The position numbers and the translations under genes are program-made. From NCBI RefSeq assembly GCF_007994135.1, contig NZ_VLKF01000001.1, forward strand, positions 992,001-1,056,000: a stretch of 64,000 nucleotides of DNA, read 5' to 3'. The notes below the pieces were generated by a model. The model was not told where the DNA came from. It saw only the letters and a list, made by a program, of their open reading frames with translations, and searched no databases. Origin of the DNA: Modestobacter roseus (lineage in GTDB: Bacteria > Actinomycetota > Actinomycetes > Mycobacteriales > Geodermatophilaceae). Numbering within the stretch: the stretch's first letter is position 1; every line of letters begins with the position of its first letter. Shown here one piece after another: positions 16,099-27,495 of the stretch.

Positions 16099-16476
16099 GT
16101 GCAACCCGATCGCGCCGCCCGGCTGGCCGGGGCGCTGGTGCGTGACGGCGGAACCTGCATCTGGTGCGGGCGCGCCTTCACCGGCCTGGTCCGGCCCACC
16201 ACCGAGCACCTGGTGCCCCGGGTGAAGGGCGGCCCGTCGTGGGCGGAGAACGAGGTGGCTGCCTGCGGCCGGTGCAACGGCGCCCGCGGGCACGCCGGGC
16301 CGGTCGACTGGCTCGCCGAGTGCCGCCGGCGGGGCTGGGAGCCGGACGAGGAGCGGCTCGCCCGCGTCCTCGGCTCACTGGCCGCGGCGATCGCCCGTCG
16401 CGGCGGGCAGCGCCGGGCGCGGCCCTACCTGGACGCCCAGCTGCGCCGGCTGCGCCGTCGCGGGCTGGCCGCGTAA
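16099..16476 (+). CDS. HNH endonuclease domain protein
   Basis: A 125-aa protein built almost wholly of an HNH (beta-beta-alpha metal) nuclease fold. CIWCGRAF and CGRCNGARG are the two CxxC zinc knuckles, and TEHLVPRVKGGPSWAENEVA carries the catalytic His and the Asn. The start is GTG at 16099 (VQPDRAARL). Stand-alone HNH proteins of this form are common in actinobacteria and their targets are mostly unknown. No methyltransferase or restriction partner is adjacent. Confidence 0.82.
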   Translation: MQPDRAARLAGALVRDGGTCIWCGRAFTGLVRPTTEHLVPRVKGGPSWAENEVAACGRCNGARGHAGPVDWLAECRRRGWEPDEERLARVLGSLAAAIARRGGQRRARPYLDAQLRRLRRRGLAA

Positions 16477-16487
16477 CGTCCGCGGGC

Positions 16488-17042
16488 ATGGGTGAGGTCG
16501 TCGGCAGCGTCGGTCAGGTGTCGGTCTACCCGGTGAAGTCCCTCGGCGGCCGCACCGTGGCCGAGGCGGAGATCGACGCGGCCGGCCTGCGCGGTGACCG
16601 CGCCTGGGCGGTGGTCGACGCCGACACCGGTGAGCGCGTCACGGTGAAGACCACGCCGCAGCTGCGCGAGGTCGTCGCCACCGGGGACGCCGAGGCGGAC
16701 ACCGTCACGCTGACCGGGGTGCTGGGCCGGCCGGTGCGGCTGGCGGCGTCCGCGGCCGGTCCCCAGGTCGACGCCGCCGCGGTGCACCTGGTCTCCCGGG
16801 AGTCGATCGACCGCGCCGAGGCCGGTGACGTGCCCGAGGGCTGCTCGGCCGACGACCCGCGGGCCAACCTGCTGCTGCACCTGCCCGCCGGCGACGAGCG
16901 CAGCTGGGTGGGCCGGCGGGTGCGGGTCGGGGAGGCCGTGCTGGACGTCGTCCGCACCCCGAAGCACTGCCTCGGCGTGTACGCAGAGGTGGTCACGCCC
17001 GGGCGGGTCGCCGCGGGTGACCCGGTGGAGCTGCTGGGCTGA
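16488..17042 (+). CDS. MOSC domain protein
   Basis: A 184-aa protein with the MOSC beta-barrel N-terminal part (VSVYPVKSLGGRTVAEAEID, GLRGDRAWAVVDADTGERVT) and a MOSC core. MOSC proteins carry activated sulfur or bind molybdenum cofactor. The usual cofactor-binding Cys is probably the one in RTPKHCLGVYAEV. It is shorter than YcbX-type proteins and has no ferredoxin domain. The ATG at 16488 follows the HNH stop by 11 bases. Confidence 0.8.
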   Translation: MGEVVGSVGQVSVYPVKSLGGRTVAEAEIDAAGLRGDRAWAVVDADTGERVTVKTTPQLREVVATGDAEADTVTLTGVLGRPVRLAASAAGPQVDAAAVHLVSRESIDRAEAGDVPEGCSADDPRANLLLHLPAGDERSWVGRRVRVGEAVLDVVRTPKHCLGVYAEVVTPGRVAAGDPVELLG

Positions 17043-17092
17043 GCTGCGCGTCGGCGCCGGTGCCGGCGCGGTCCGTGGCTAGGGTCGGGTAC

Positions 17093-18220
17093 GTGCGGAG
17101 CGGTCGGGGAACGGTGCTGGTCGCGCTCGCGGTGCTGCTGGTCGGCTGCGGTGCCGACGAGCCCGCACCGGCCGCGGCGCCGTCCAGCTCGCCGTCGTCC
17201 GCTGCTCCTGCGGCCCCCAGCACGACCGCCCCCGCGCCGGACTCCTTCTCGCTGGTCGCCACCGGGGACGTGCTGGTGCACCAGGGCCGCGCGCTCACCC
17301 GGGGCGCGCAGCAGCCGGACGGCTCCTGGGACTTCGCCCCGGTCTTCGCCCCGATCGCCCCGGTCATCGAGCAGGCCGACCTGGCGATCTGCCACCTGGA
17401 GACCCCGGTGGCCCCGGTCGGCGGCCCCTACTCCGGCTACCCGGCCTTCGCTGCTCAGCCCGAGATCGTCGACGCCCTGGCCGGCGCGGGGTACGACCTG
17501 TGCTCCACCGCCTCCAACCACTCGCTGGACGCCGGGTTCGCCGGGCTGGTCCGCACGCTGGACACCCTCGACGCCGCCGGCATCGCGCACACCGGCACCC
17601 ACCGCAGCGCGGGGGAGCCGCCCACGGTCGTCGACGTCGCAGGCGTGCGGGTGGGGCACGTGGCCACCACGTTCTCGCTGAACGGGGTGCCGCTGCCGGC
17701 CGACGCGCCCTTCGCCGTCGACACCTTCGCCGTGCCCGACGTCAGCGGGGTGCTGGCCGACGCGGCGGCCGCGCGGGCGGCGGGTGCCGAGGTCGTGGTG
17801 GCCAGCGTGCACTGCTGCGCCGAGTACGACCACGAGCCGACCGCGGCCCAGGAGCAGGCGGTGCGCACCCTGCTCGCCTCACCCGACGTCGACCTGGTGC
17901 TCGGCCACCACGCGCACGTCGTCCAGCCGTTCGAGGAGGTCGACGGCGAGTGGGCGGCCTACGGCCTGGGCAACCACCTCGCCGAGCACGCCACCCGGGG
18001 GTACGACACCGAGGACTCGGTGATCGCCCGGTTCACCTTCACCCGCGGCGACGACGGCCGGTTCGCCGTCACGCAGGCCGAGGCGGTGCCGGTGCGCATC
18101 GAGGTGGGCGCCGACGCGGTCACCCTGGTGCCCGCCGACCCGGTCAGCGCCGACCGGATCACCGCGGTGCTCGACGCCCGCGGCGCCGTCGCCGACGGCC
18201 TCCGGGTCGTCACCGGGTGA
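17093..18220 (+). CDS. CapA-family (poly-gamma-glutamate synthesis-like) lipoprotein
   Basis: An exported lipoprotein of 375 aa with a metallophosphoesterase-like CapA fold. The GTG at 17093 gives a short signal peptide with lipobox LLVGC (Cys 19), then a Ser/Pro/Ala linker. The fold motifs are [66 protein letters not shown] and [17 protein letters not shown]. Capsule synthesis partners (capB, capC) are absent, so the role in the envelope is unknown. thrS follows after 77 bases. Confidence 0.85.
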   Translation: MRSGRGTVLVALAVLLVGCGADEPAPAAAPSSSPSSAAPAAPSTTAPAPDSFSLVATGDVLVHQGRALTRGAQQPDGSWDFAPVFAPIAPVIEQADLAICHLETPVAPVGGPYSGYPAFAAQPEIVDALAGAGYDLCSTASNHSLDAGFAGLVRTLDTLDAAGIAHTGTHRSAGEPPTVVDVAGVRVGHVATTFSLNGVPLPADAPFAVDTFAVPDVSGVLADAAAARAAGAEVVVASVHCCAEYDHEPTAAQEQAVRTLLASPDVDLVLGHHAHVVQPFEEVDGEWAAYGLGNHLAEHATRGYDTEDSVIARFTFTRGDDGRFAVTQAEAVPVRIEVGADAVTLVPADPVSADRITAVLDARGAVADGLRVVTG

Positions 18221-18297
18221 CCCGGCCGGGGCCGGGCGCGCACTACTCTCAGGGTCCCGGCCACCCGGCCGGACCGCGCCGACCCCCAGGAGCCAGA

Positions 18298-20352
18298 GTG
18301 TCCGCCCCGCCCTCCCCGACCGCCGTCACCCCGATCCGGGTCCCGGCCGGGACGACGGCGCTGCAGGCGCTCAAGGACGCCGGGGTGCCGCTCAAGGGCG
18401 CGGACGCCGCCGTCGTCGTCCGGGACCTGTCCACCGGTGAGCTCAAGGACCTGGCCTGGACCCCGGCGGCCGACGCCGAGGTCGAGCCGGTGCCCGCCTC
18501 CAGCGCCGACGGCCGGGCGGTCATCCGGCACTCCACCGCCCACGTGCTGGCCCAGGCGGTGCAGGACCTCTTCCCGGGCACCCGGCTGGGCATCGGCCCG
18601 CCGGTGGACAACGGCTTCTACTACGACTTCGACCCCGAGCGGCCGTTCACCCCCGAGGACCTGCAGGCGCTGGAGAAGCGCATGCAGGCGATCGTCAAGC
18701 AGGGGCAGCACTTCAGCCGCCGGGAGATCGGCGACGACGAGGCCCGGACCGAGCTGGCGCACGAGCCGTTCAAGCTCGAGCTCATCGGCCTCAAGGGCGG
18801 GGCTGGTCAGGACGGTGCGGACGAGGCAGCCGAGGGCGCCGACGTCGAGGTGGGCGGCGCGCAGCTGACCATGTACGACAACCTCGACCCGCGCACCGGC
18901 GACCGGCTGTGGACCGACCTGTGCCGTGGTCCCCACCTCCCGCGCACCTCGACCATCCCGGCCTTCGCGCTCACCCGCAGCGCCGCCGCCTACTGGCGGG
19001 GGAGCGAGAAGAACCCGCAGCTGCAGCGGGTGTACGGCACCGCCTGGGAGAGCAAGGACGCGCTCAAGGCGTACCAGGAGCAGGTGGCCGAGGCCGAGCG
19101 CCGTGACCACCGGCGCCTGGGCGTCGAGCTGGACCTGTTCAGCTTCCCCGACGAGATCGGCTCCGGCCTGGTCGTCTTCCACCCCAAGGGCGGGGTGGTG
19201 AAGCGGGAGATGGAGGACTACGTCCGCCGCCGGCACATCGAGGAGGGGTTCGACTACGTCGGCACCCCGCACATCAGCAAGGCCCAGCTGTTCGAGACCT
19301 CCGGCCACCTGCCGTACTACGCCGACACCATGTTCCCGCCGATGGAGCTGGAGAACAGCGAGTACTACCTCAAGGCCATGAACTGCCCGATGCACAACCT
19401 GATCTTCCGGTCGCGCGGGCGGTCCTACCGGGAGCTGCCGCTGCGGTTCTTCGAGTTCGGCTCGGTCTACCGGTACGAGAAGTCCGGTGTGGTGCACGGC
19501 CTGACCCGGGTGCGCGGCCTCACCCAGGACGACTCGCACAGCTACGTCACCCCCGAGCAGGCGCCCGGGGAGATCCGGCACCTGCTGGCGTTCGTGCTCG
19601 GGCTGCTGCGTGACTTCGGCCTGGACGACTACTACCTGGAGCTGTCCACCCGCGGCGAGTCGGAGAAGTTCATCGGCTCCGACGAGGAGTGGGCCGTCGC
19701 GACCGCGGTGCTGGAGGAGGCGGCGCGGGAGACCGGGCTGGAGCTGGTGCCCGACCCCGGAGGCGCCGCGTTCTACGGCCCGAAGATCTCGGTGCAGGCC
19801 CGGGATGCCATCGGTCGCACCTGGCAGATGTCGACCATCCAGTACGACTTCAACCAGCCGGCCCGCTTCGGCCTGGAGTTCAGCGCCGCCGACGGCACCC
19901 GGCAGCAGCCGGTGATGATCCACTCGGCCAAGTTCGGGTCGATCGAGCGGTTCTTCGGCGTGCTGACCGAGCACTACGCCGGCGCCTTCCCGGCCTGGCT
20001 GGCGCCGGTCCAGGTGGTCGGCATCCCGATCACCGACGAGCAGGTGCCCTACCTCACCGACGTCGCCCGGCAGCTGCGCGCCCGGGGCATCCGGGTGGAG
20101 GTCGACGACTCCGACGACCGGATGCAGAAGAAGATCCGCACCGCCAGCAAGCAGAAGGTGCCCTTCGTCCTCATCGCCGGGGCCACCGACGCCGAGGCCG
20201 GCGCGGTCTCCTTCCGCTACCGCGACGGCTCGCAGCGCAACGGGGTGCCGGTCGCCGAGGCCGTGGAGCAGGTCGCGGCCTGGATCAGCGCCCGGACCAA
20301 CACCGACCCGACGGCGGCCGAGCCCGCCGGCGAACCGGTGGCCGCCGGATGA
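18298..20352 (+). CDS. thrS: Threonyl-tRNA synthetase
   Basis: Charges tRNA-Thr; 684 aa. Residues about 10-70 form the TGS domain. The editing domain starts with [21 protein letters not shown] (the HxxxH site), and the acidic segment about 165-185 ([18 protein letters not shown]) is an insertion in the editing region. The class II core shows [20 protein letters not shown] (zinc Cys), [20 protein letters not shown] and [13 protein letters not shown]. The anticodon-binding domain begins near [15 protein letters not shown]. The start GTG has an AGGAG site 5 bases upstream. No T-box leader is present in the 77 bases upstream. Confidence 0.97.
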   Translation: MSAPPSPTAVTPIRVPAGTTALQALKDAGVPLKGADAAVVVRDLSTGELKDLAWTPAADAEVEPVPASSADGRAVIRHSTAHVLAQAVQDLFPGTRLGIGPPVDNGFYYDFDPERPFTPEDLQALEKRMQAIVKQGQHFSRREIGDDEARTELAHEPFKLELIGLKGGAGQDGADEAAEGADVEVGGAQLTMYDNLDPRTGDRLWTDLCRGPHLPRTSTIPAFALTRSAAAYWRGSEKNPQLQRVYGTAWESKDALKAYQEQVAEAERRDHRRLGVELDLFSFPDEIGSGLVVFHPKGGVVKREMEDYVRRRHIEEGFDYVGTPHISKAQLFETSGHLPYYADTMFPPMELENSEYYLKAMNCPMHNLIFRSRGRSYRELPLRFFEFGSVYRYEKSGVVHGLTRVRGLTQDDSHSYVTPEQAPGEIRHLLAFVLGLLRDFGLDDYYLELSTRGESEKFIGSDEEWAVATAVLEEAARETGLELVPDPGGAAFYGPKISVQARDAIGRTWQMSTIQYDFNQPARFGLEFSAADGTRQQPVMIHSAKFGSIERFFGVLTEHYAGAFPAWLAPVQVVGIPITDEQVPYLTDVARQLRARGIRVEVDDSDDRMQKKIRTASKQKVPFVLIAGATDAEAGAVSFRYRDGSQRNGVPVAEAVEQVAAWISARTNTDPTAAEPAGEPVAAG

Positions 20353-20933
20353 CCGACGCCCGGGAGGAGCTGCGGATCCCCGTCGTCAACGACGACGGGG
20401 GGCCCTCGGCGGGGTTCGAGCACCTGTGGACGCCGTACCGGATGGCCTACATCCGCGGGGAGAACAAGCCGGTCACCGACGCGGCCGACGACTGCCCGTT
20501 CGACCGGATCCCCGGCCTGGACGACGCCGACGGGCTCGTCGTCGCCCGGGGGGAGACCGTCTACGCGGTGCTCAACCTGTACCCCTACAACGCCGGCCAC
20601 CTGATGGTCGTGCCCTACCGGCACGTGCCGGACTACACCGACCTCACGCCCGCGGAGGTCGCCGAGCTGGGCGCCTTCACCCAGACGGCGATGCGCGTGG
20701 TCCGGGCGGTCAGCGGCGCGCACGGCTTCAACGTGGGGATGAACCAGGGCTCGATCGCCGGCGCCGGCATCGCCGACCACCTGCACCAGCACGTCGTCCC
20801 GCGCTGGGGCGGGGACACCAACTTCATGCCGGTGATCGGGCTGACCCGGGTCCTGCCGCAGGTGCTCACCGAGACCCGCCGGCTGCTCGCCGACGCCTGG
20901 CCGTCGGCGGGTCGCGCCGAGACGGGGGCCTGA
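20349..20933 (+). CDS. HIT-domain protein, Ap4A phosphorylase type
   Basis: A 194-aa histidine-triad protein. [20 protein letters not shown] carries the catalytic H-x-H-x-H, with [11 protein letters not shown] and [15 protein letters not shown] before it. The M. tuberculosis gene in the same place (between thrS and pgsA1) encodes a diadenosine tetraphosphate phosphorylase, which breaks Ap4A formed as a by-product of tRNA synthetases. That assignment fits both sequence and position. Its ATG overlaps the thrS stop, so coupling to thrS is likely. Confidence 0.87.
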   Translation: MTDAREELRIPVVNDDGGPSAGFEHLWTPYRMAYIRGENKPVTDAADDCPFDRIPGLDDADGLVVARGETVYAVLNLYPYNAGHLMVVPYRHVPDYTDLTPAEVAELGAFTQTAMRVVRAVSGAHGFNVGMNQGSIAGAGIADHLHQHVVPRWGGDTNFMPVIGLTRVLPQVLTETRRLLADAWPSAGRAETGA

Positions 20934-21599
20934 GTGCTCGGGGTCAACCTGCGCCCGGCCGTCGCCCGGTTCTGGGCGCCGGTGGTGCGCGGGCTGCTGC
21001 GGGTCGGGGTGACCGCCGACGCCGTCACCGCCACGGGCACGGTCGGCGCGGTCGCCGCCGCGGTCTTCCTCATCGGCAACGGCTGGCTGTTCTGGGGTGC
21101 GGCGACCGTCACCGTCTTCGTGCTGCTCGACATGCTCGACGGCGCGCTGGCCCGGGCCCGTGGTGGCGGGTCGGTGTTCGGTGCGGTGCTGGACTCCACC
21201 GGCGACCGCGCGGCCGACGCCGCCATCTTCGCCGGCCTGGCCTGGTGGTTCTCCGGCGAGGGCGACAACCGGCTGCTGGTGCTCCTCGCGCTGATCTGCC
21301 TGGTGCTGGGCGTCCTCACCTCCTACGTGAAGGCCCGGGCCGAGGGCGTCGGCCTGACCTGCGACGTCGGGATCGTCGAGCGCACCGAGCGGCTGATCCT
21401 GGTCCTCGTGGGCACCGGCTTCACCGGCCTGGGCATCCCGTACGCGCTGCACGTCGCGCTGTGGGCGCTGCTGGCCGGCAGCGCGGTCACCGTGGCGCAG
21501 CGGTTCGCCGAGGTGCACCGCCAGTCCCGCGGCCGGGCCCTGCCGCCGGCTCCCTCCTCGGCGCCGGACGCGACCTCGGCCGCCGACCCGGCGCCGTGA
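20934..21599 (+). CDS. pgsA: Phosphatidylinositol phosphate synthase (CDP-alcohol phosphatidyltransferase)
   Basis: Membrane enzyme of 221 aa that joins CDP-diacylglycerol and inositol 3-phosphate. The CDP-alcohol phosphatidyltransferase signature is complete: DMLDGALARARGGG...GAVLDSTGD, supplying the four Asp ligands for two metal ions. About six membrane helices can be read. The C-terminal tail (RALPPAPSSAPDATSAADPA) is disordered. The GTG start directly follows the HIT stop. With patA and pimA behind it, it begins phosphatidylinositol mannoside synthesis. Confidence 0.92.
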   Translation: MLGVNLRPAVARFWAPVVRGLLRVGVTADAVTATGTVGAVAAAVFLIGNGWLFWGAATVTVFVLLDMLDGALARARGGGSVFGAVLDSTGDRAADAAIFAGLAWWFSGEGDNRLLVLLALICLVLGVLTSYVKARAEGVGLTCDVGIVERTERLILVLVGTGFTGLGIPYALHVALWALLAGSAVTVAQRFAEVHRQSRGRALPPAPSSAPDATSAADPAP

Positions 21600-22555
21600 G
21601 CCCCGGCCGGGGCCCGGGCGCCCTGAGCCGGGACCGCGTGACCGTCCTGCGCGACCGGCTGACCGACGGCGGGTACGCGGCGGGCTGGCGCGCCGTCCGG
21701 CTGCTGCCCGCGCCGGTGGCGTCGGCGGCGTTCGGCGCCGGCGGCTCCTGGGCCGCGGCGCGCAACGGGCGGGGCGTGCGCCAGCTGCGGGCCAACCTGC
21801 GGGTCGTCACGGGGCTGGACGGGGCAGCGCTGGACGAGCTGACCCGACGGGCCATGCGCTCCTACGCGCGGTACTGGCAGGAGGCCTTCCGGTTGCCGGC
21901 GATGGGACCGGCCACGGTGCTCGCCGGGGCCACGGTGGCGGGTCGCGAGCACCTGGAGCAGGTGCGCGCCCAGGGCCGCGGCGCGGTCCTCGCCCTGCCG
22001 CACAGCGGCAACTGGGACGCAGCCGGGGTCTGGCTGATCGAGTGGCTGGGCGGCCCCTTCGTCACCGTCGCCGAGCGGCTGCGACCGGAGTCGCTCTACC
22101 GGCGCTTCGTCGACTACCGGGAGGGGCTGGGCATGCGGATCCTGCCGCTGACCGGCGGTGAGCGACCGGTGTCGGCGGTGCTGCGCGAGTGGCTGGCCGA
22201 CGGGGGCACCACCTGCCTCCTGGTCGACCGCGACCTCTCCGGCGACGGCGTGCCGGTGGAGTTCTTCGGCCGGCCCACCACCATGCCGGGCGGCCCGGCC
22301 CTGCTCGCGGCGCAGACCGGCGCGGCCCTGCTGCCGGCGGTCTGCCGGTTCGACGGCGCCGGCTGGCGCTTCGTCGTCCACCCCGAGGTGCCGGTCGCCG
22401 GGCCGGGCCGGTTGCGCGACCGGGTGGGCGCCGCCATGCAGCAGGTCGCGGACGCGTTCGCCGCCACGATCGCCGAGCAGCCCGAGGACTGGCACGTGCT
22501 CGGCCGCATCTGGCCCGACGTCGGACCCGACCCGGTCGAGGCAGGGGGGCCTTGA
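21596..22555 (+). CDS. patA: Phosphatidylinositol mannoside acyltransferase
   Basis: LpxL-like membrane-associated acyltransferase of about 319 aa that adds an acyl chain to the mannose of PIM. The catalytic H-x4-D motif is ALPHSGNWDAAGVW; other family blocks are LLVDRDLSGDGVPVEFFGRP and TTMPGGPALLAAQTGAALLP. I took GTG 21596, which overlaps the pgsA stop; a GTG near 21638 (VTVLRDRLTDGG) is an alternative. The gene order pgsA-patA-pimA is the same as in M. tuberculosis. Confidence 0.9.
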   Translation: MSPGRGPGALSRDRVTVLRDRLTDGGYAAGWRAVRLLPAPVASAAFGAGGSWAAARNGRGVRQLRANLRVVTGLDGAALDELTRRAMRSYARYWQEAFRLPAMGPATVLAGATVAGREHLEQVRAQGRGAVLALPHSGNWDAAGVWLIEWLGGPFVTVAERLRPESLYRRFVDYREGLGMRILPLTGGERPVSAVLREWLADGGTTCLLVDRDLSGDGVPVEFFGRPTTMPGGPALLAAQTGAALLPAVCRFDGAGWRFVVHPEVPVAGPGRLRDRVGAAMQQVADAFAATIAEQPEDWHVLGRIWPDVGPDPVEAGGP

Positions 22556-23784
22556 TGCGCATCGGCCTGGTCTGCCCCTACCAGTGGGACGTGCCCGGTG
22601 GGGTCCAGTACCACGTGCGGGACCTCGCCGACACGCTGCGCGCGCTCGGGCACCACGTCGAGGTGCTCACCCCCGCCGAGCACGAGGAGAACCTGCCGGC
22701 CGAGCACGTGACCTGGGCCGGGCGAGCGGTGCCGATCCCCTACAACGGCTCGATGGCCAGCGTGCAGTTCGGGCTGGTCTCCGCCGCCCGGGCCCGCCGG
22801 TGGCTGCGGGAGGGCGCGTTCGACGTCGTCCACGTGCACGAGCCGGCGTCGGTGTCGCTGTCGCTGCTGGTCTGCATCATCGCGCAGGGCCCGATCGTGG
22901 CGACGTTCCACGCGGCGACGACCCGCTCCAAGGTGCTCGCGGCGCTCGGGCCCTGGGCCCGGCCCTGGCTGGAGAAGGTGAACGGCCGGATCGCCGTCTC
23001 CGACTTCGCGCGCCGGGTGCAGGTCGAGCACCTCGGCGGGGACGCCGTGGTCATCCCCAACGGGGTGCACGTGCCGGCCTTCGCCGAGGGCCCGTCGCTG
23101 CCCGGCCACCAGCGCGGCACGGGCGGCCCCACGATCGGCTTCCTGGGCCGCTACGACGAGCCCCGCAAGGGACTGCCGGTGCTGCTGCAGGCGATGCGGA
23201 CCGTGGTGGCCGCCCACCCCGGGGCCCAGCTGCTGATCGCCGGCCGGGGCGACCCCGACGAGCTCGCCGAGCTGGTGGGGGAGGAGCTCCGCCCGCACGT
23301 GACGCTGCTCGGGGAGGTGGACGAGCCGGCGAAGGCCGCGTTCCTCCGGTCGGTCGACGTCTACTGCGCGCCGAACCTGCTGGGGGAGTCCTTCGGCGTC
23401 ATCCTGCTCGAGGCGATGGCCGCCGGGGCGCCGGTCGTGGCCAGCGACCTCGACGCGTTCGCCCGGGTGCTGGACGACGGCGCCGCCGGGGTGCTGGTCC
23501 GCCGGGGCGACGCGGCCGCGCTGGCGGCGGCGCTGACCGGGCTGCTGGCCGACCCGGCGCGGCGTGCGGAGCTGGCCGACGCCGGCCGCCGGGTCGTCGC
23601 CGGCTACGACTGGTCGGTGGTCGCCCAGCGGATCCTCGCGGTCTACGAGACCGTCGCGCTCCCGGGCGGGGCGCCGGTCACGGCCTCGACCCGCGACGAC
23701 GCGGCCCTGCTGGGCGAGGTCCCCGGCTCGCCCGGTGCACGCGCCGCGCCGCCGGGTCCCTTCCGCCGCCGGGTGCGCCGCTAA
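22555..23784 (+). CDS. pimA: Phosphatidylinositol alpha-mannosyltransferase
   Basis: GT-B glycosyltransferase (GT4 type), 409 aa, that transfers the first mannose from GDP-mannose to phosphatidylinositol on the cytoplasmic face. It begins MRIGLVCPYQWDVPGGVQYH, with the glycine-rich loop for the donor. Other marks are VVHVHEPASVSLSLLVC, ATFHAATTRSK, IPNGVHVPAF, GFLGRYDEPRKGLPVLLQAM and the ExxxxxxE motif in NLLGESFGVILLEAMAAG. The C-terminal 30 residues are Pro/Arg-rich. Its ATG overlaps the patA stop. Confidence 0.95.
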   Translation: MRIGLVCPYQWDVPGGVQYHVRDLADTLRALGHHVEVLTPAEHEENLPAEHVTWAGRAVPIPYNGSMASVQFGLVSAARARRWLREGAFDVVHVHEPASVSLSLLVCIIAQGPIVATFHAATTRSKVLAALGPWARPWLEKVNGRIAVSDFARRVQVEHLGGDAVVIPNGVHVPAFAEGPSLPGHQRGTGGPTIGFLGRYDEPRKGLPVLLQAMRTVVAAHPGAQLLIAGRGDPDELAELVGEELRPHVTLLGEVDEPAKAAFLRSVDVYCAPNLLGESFGVILLEAMAAGAPVVASDLDAFARVLDDGAAGVLVRRGDAAALAAALTGLLADPARRAELADAGRRVVAGYDWSVVAQRILAVYETVALPGGAPVTASTRDDAALLGEVPGSPGARAAPPGPFRRRVRR

Positions 23785-23795
23785 CCTCGGCAGTC

Positions 23796-24344
23796 ATGAC
23801 CACCGCCACCTGGCTGCTGCTCGCCGTCGCGGTGCTCGTCGTCCTGCTGCTGGGCTGGGCCGCCTGGACGCTGACCCGGTTGCGGCGGTTGGCCGGGCGG
23901 GTCCGCCGGGCGCGCGAGGTCCTCGACGCTGCCCTGCTGCGGCGGGCCGAGCTGGCCGCCGCGGTCGCCCGGGAGCGCGCCGACGACCTCGGCCCCGAGC
24001 TGGCCGCGGCGCTGGCGGCGGCCGCGGCGGGGGCCCGGGCGCCCACGGCCGGTGACCGCGAGGCGGCGGAGAACCGGCTGGGCGGCCTGCTGCGCCGGGT
24101 GCCGCCCGAGGCGCGCCCCCCGGAGCTGCAGGACACCGGGATGCGGGTGGGCCTGGCGCGCCGGTTCTACAACGACGCCGTGCGCGACACCCTCGTCCTG
24201 CGCCGCGGCCGGCCGGCCCGGCTGCTCCGGTTGCACACCGGCCGTCCCCTGCCGCGGTACTTCGACATCGACGACGGCCTGGACGCGGTGCTCACCGGCC
24301 CCGGGGCCGGTGCGGTCTCCGGGGCCGGGCGGCTCCCCGGCTGA
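23796..24344 (+). CDS. Membrane-anchored protein, possibly LemA-like
   Basis: A 182-aa protein with one N-terminal helix ([20 protein letters not shown]), then a long charged helical region ([20 protein letters not shown]) and the block [20 protein letters not shown] near residue 125. The FYNDAVRD pattern recalls LemA proteins (coiled-coil, N-terminal anchor), but the match is short. In M. tuberculosis a membrane protein gene also stands next to pimA. No function can be assigned. It is in line with pimA, 11 bases away, and pdxS follows. Confidence 0.6.
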   Translation: MTTATWLLLAVAVLVVLLLGWAAWTLTRLRRLAGRVRRAREVLDAALLRRAELAAAVARERADDLGPELAAALAAAAAGARAPTAGDREAAENRLGGLLRRVPPEARPPELQDTGMRVGLARRFYNDAVRDTLVLRRGRPARLLRLHTGRPLPRYFDIDDGLDAVLTGPGAGAVSGAGRLPG

Positions 24345-24408
24345 CCCGCCGTACGCTGGGAGGTCCGCACGCGACGACTCCGTACGCCACCACCCGGAAG
24401 GCCCCACC

Positions 24409-25313
<905 letters not shown>

Positions 25314-25317
<4 letters not shown>

Positions 25318-26011
25318 CCGCCCTGCACGCGAGCGCGCGGCACTCGAACACCTCGGACGTCACGGTCGGGGTGCTGGCGCTGCAGGGCGACGTCCGCGAG
25401 CACCTGGCAGCGCTGGCCGCCGTCGGCGCGCGGGCGGTGCCCGTCCGCCGGCCCGGCGAGCTGGCCGACGTCGACGGGCTGGTGCTGCCCGGCGGGGAGT
25501 CGACCACGATGGCGAACCTCGCGCAGCGGTTCGGGCTGCTCGGGCCGCTGCGGGACGCCGTCCGGGCCGGGCTGCCCACCTACGGGTCGTGCGCCGGGAT
25601 GATCCTGCTCGCCGACCGGGTGCTGGACGCCCCCGCCGGCCAGCAGACCATCGGCGGGCTGGACGTCACCGTGCGCCGCAACGCCTTCGGCCGGCAGGTC
25701 GACTCCTTCGAGAGCGCGGTGGAGGTCGACGGCGTCGCCGGGGGGCCGGTGCACGCGGTCTTCATCCGCGCGCCGTGGGTCGAGCAGGCCGCCGAGGGCG
25801 TCGAGGTCATCGGCCGGGTCGTGGGCGGCCCGGCCGACGGTAAGATCGTCGCCGTCCGCCAGGGATCCCTGGTGGCCACCAGCTTCCACCCCGAGCTCAC
25901 CGGTGACACCCGGGTGCACGCGCTGTTCGTGGAACTGGTGCGGGCAGCCCGTGCCCGGTACCGGAGTTCCGACGGCGCCATCGCAGGCGTCGGCAGTGGA
26001 GGAGGCAAGTC

Positions 26012-26015
<4 letters not shown>
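25314..26015 (+). CDS. pdxT: Pyridoxal 5'-phosphate synthase glutaminase PdxT
   Basis: Glutaminase subunit that hands ammonia to PdxS; 233 aa. The class I amidotransferase triad is visible: Cys in [12 protein letters not shown], and His and Glu in [29 protein letters not shown] is the oxyanion region and IRAPWVEQ lies near the PdxS interface. The GTG start overlaps the pdxS stop, and the N-terminal 17 residues before VGVLALQGD are longer than usual. Its stop overlaps the start of yebC. Confidence 0.95.
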
Positions 26016-26770
<755 letters not shown>

Positions 26771-26777
26771 CGAAGGA

Positions 26778-26828
26778 CCCCCTCGCCCCCCACGCCTCGC
26801 GAGCTCAGCGTGGGACCCTGCGAGGGGG
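26778..26828 (+). terminator. Hairpin terminator after yebC
   Basis: The outer stem CCCCCTCGC/GCGAGGGGG (26778-26786, 26820-26828) encloses an inner stem CCCACGC/GCGTGGG. It separates the pdx-yebC transcript from ruvCAB. Confidence 0.75.
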
Positions 26829-26886
26829 CCGGCGGCTGGGCGCGTGTCGTGCCCGGCTCACGCGCCGTTCCGGGCTAGCGTTCCCA

Positions 26887-26902
26887 TCGAACAGGTGTTC
26901 GT
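26887..26902 (+). promoter_or_regulatory. LexA (SOS) box upstream of ruvCAB
   Basis: TCGAACAGGTGTTCGT matches the actinobacterial/Gram-positive LexA operator TCGAAC-N4-GTTCGA at 11 of 12 fixed positions. It ends 20 bases before the ruvC ATG, so LexA bound here would cover the promoter. ruvCAB is a known SOS operon in mycobacteria. Confidence 0.85.
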
Positions 26903-26922
26903 GCGATGGTGGGAGTGTGGGC

Positions 26923-27495
26923 ATGCGCGTGCTCGGCATCGACCCGGGCCTCACCCGGTGCGGCTGGGGAGTGGTCGAGGGGCGGCCGGGTGGACGGCCG
27001 ACCGCGCTGGGCGTCGGCGTGGTGCGCACGTCCCCCGACCTGGACCTGGAACTGAGGCTGCTGGAGGTGCACACCGCCGTGACCGCCCTGCTGCGTGAGC
27101 ACCGGCCCGCCGCCGTGGCCATCGAGCGCGTCTTCACCCAGAACAACAAGGGGACGGCGATGGGCACCGCCCAGGCCGCCGGGGTCGCCGCGCTCGCGGC
27201 CGCCCAGGCCGACCTGCCCGTCGCCTGGCACACCCCCAGCGAGGTGAAGGCCGCCATCTCCGGCAACGGCCGCGCCGACAAGGACCAGGTCACGCTCATG
27301 GTGACCCGGGTGCTGGGGCTGGCCACGCCGCCCAAACCGGCCGACGCCGCCGACGCGCTGGCGCTGGCGATCTGCCACACCTGGCGCGCCCCCGCGCAGC
27401 AGCGGCTGCGCACCGCGGCCCTCGCCGGCGGCATCGGTGCGCCGCTGCCCGCTGCCCGCACCCTGCCCCGCTGGACGGGGGTCTCCGCACGATGA
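26923..27495 (+). CDS. ruvC: Holliday junction resolvase RuvC
   Basis: Cuts Holliday junctions with symmetrical nicks in complex with RuvAB; 190 aa. The acidic active site can be followed: Asp in [14 protein letters not shown], Glu in [17 protein letters not shown], and the C-terminal Asp pair in [16 protein letters not shown] chose the ATG at 26923, which has GGGAG 8 bases before it; a GTG two codons earlier is also in frame. First gene of ruvCAB, under the LexA box. Confidence 0.96.
   Translation: MRVLGIDPGLTRCGWGVVEGRPGGRPTALGVGVVRTSPDLDLELRLLEVHTAVTALLREHRPAAVAIERVFTQNNKGTAMGTAQAAGVAALAAAQADLPVAWHTPSEVKAAISGNGRADKDQVTLMVTRVLGLATPPKPADAADALALAICHTWRAPAQQRLRTAALAGGIGAPLPAARTLPRWTGVSAR

Noticed and set aside
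16099-16476. HNH gene as part of a restriction or defence system
   Set aside because: Neighbours are an unknown protein and a MOSC protein. There is no methyltransferase, helicase or toxin partner.
18221-18297. T-box or other leader before thrS
   Set aside because: Only 77 bases separate capA from thrS, with no T-box motif or specifier loop.
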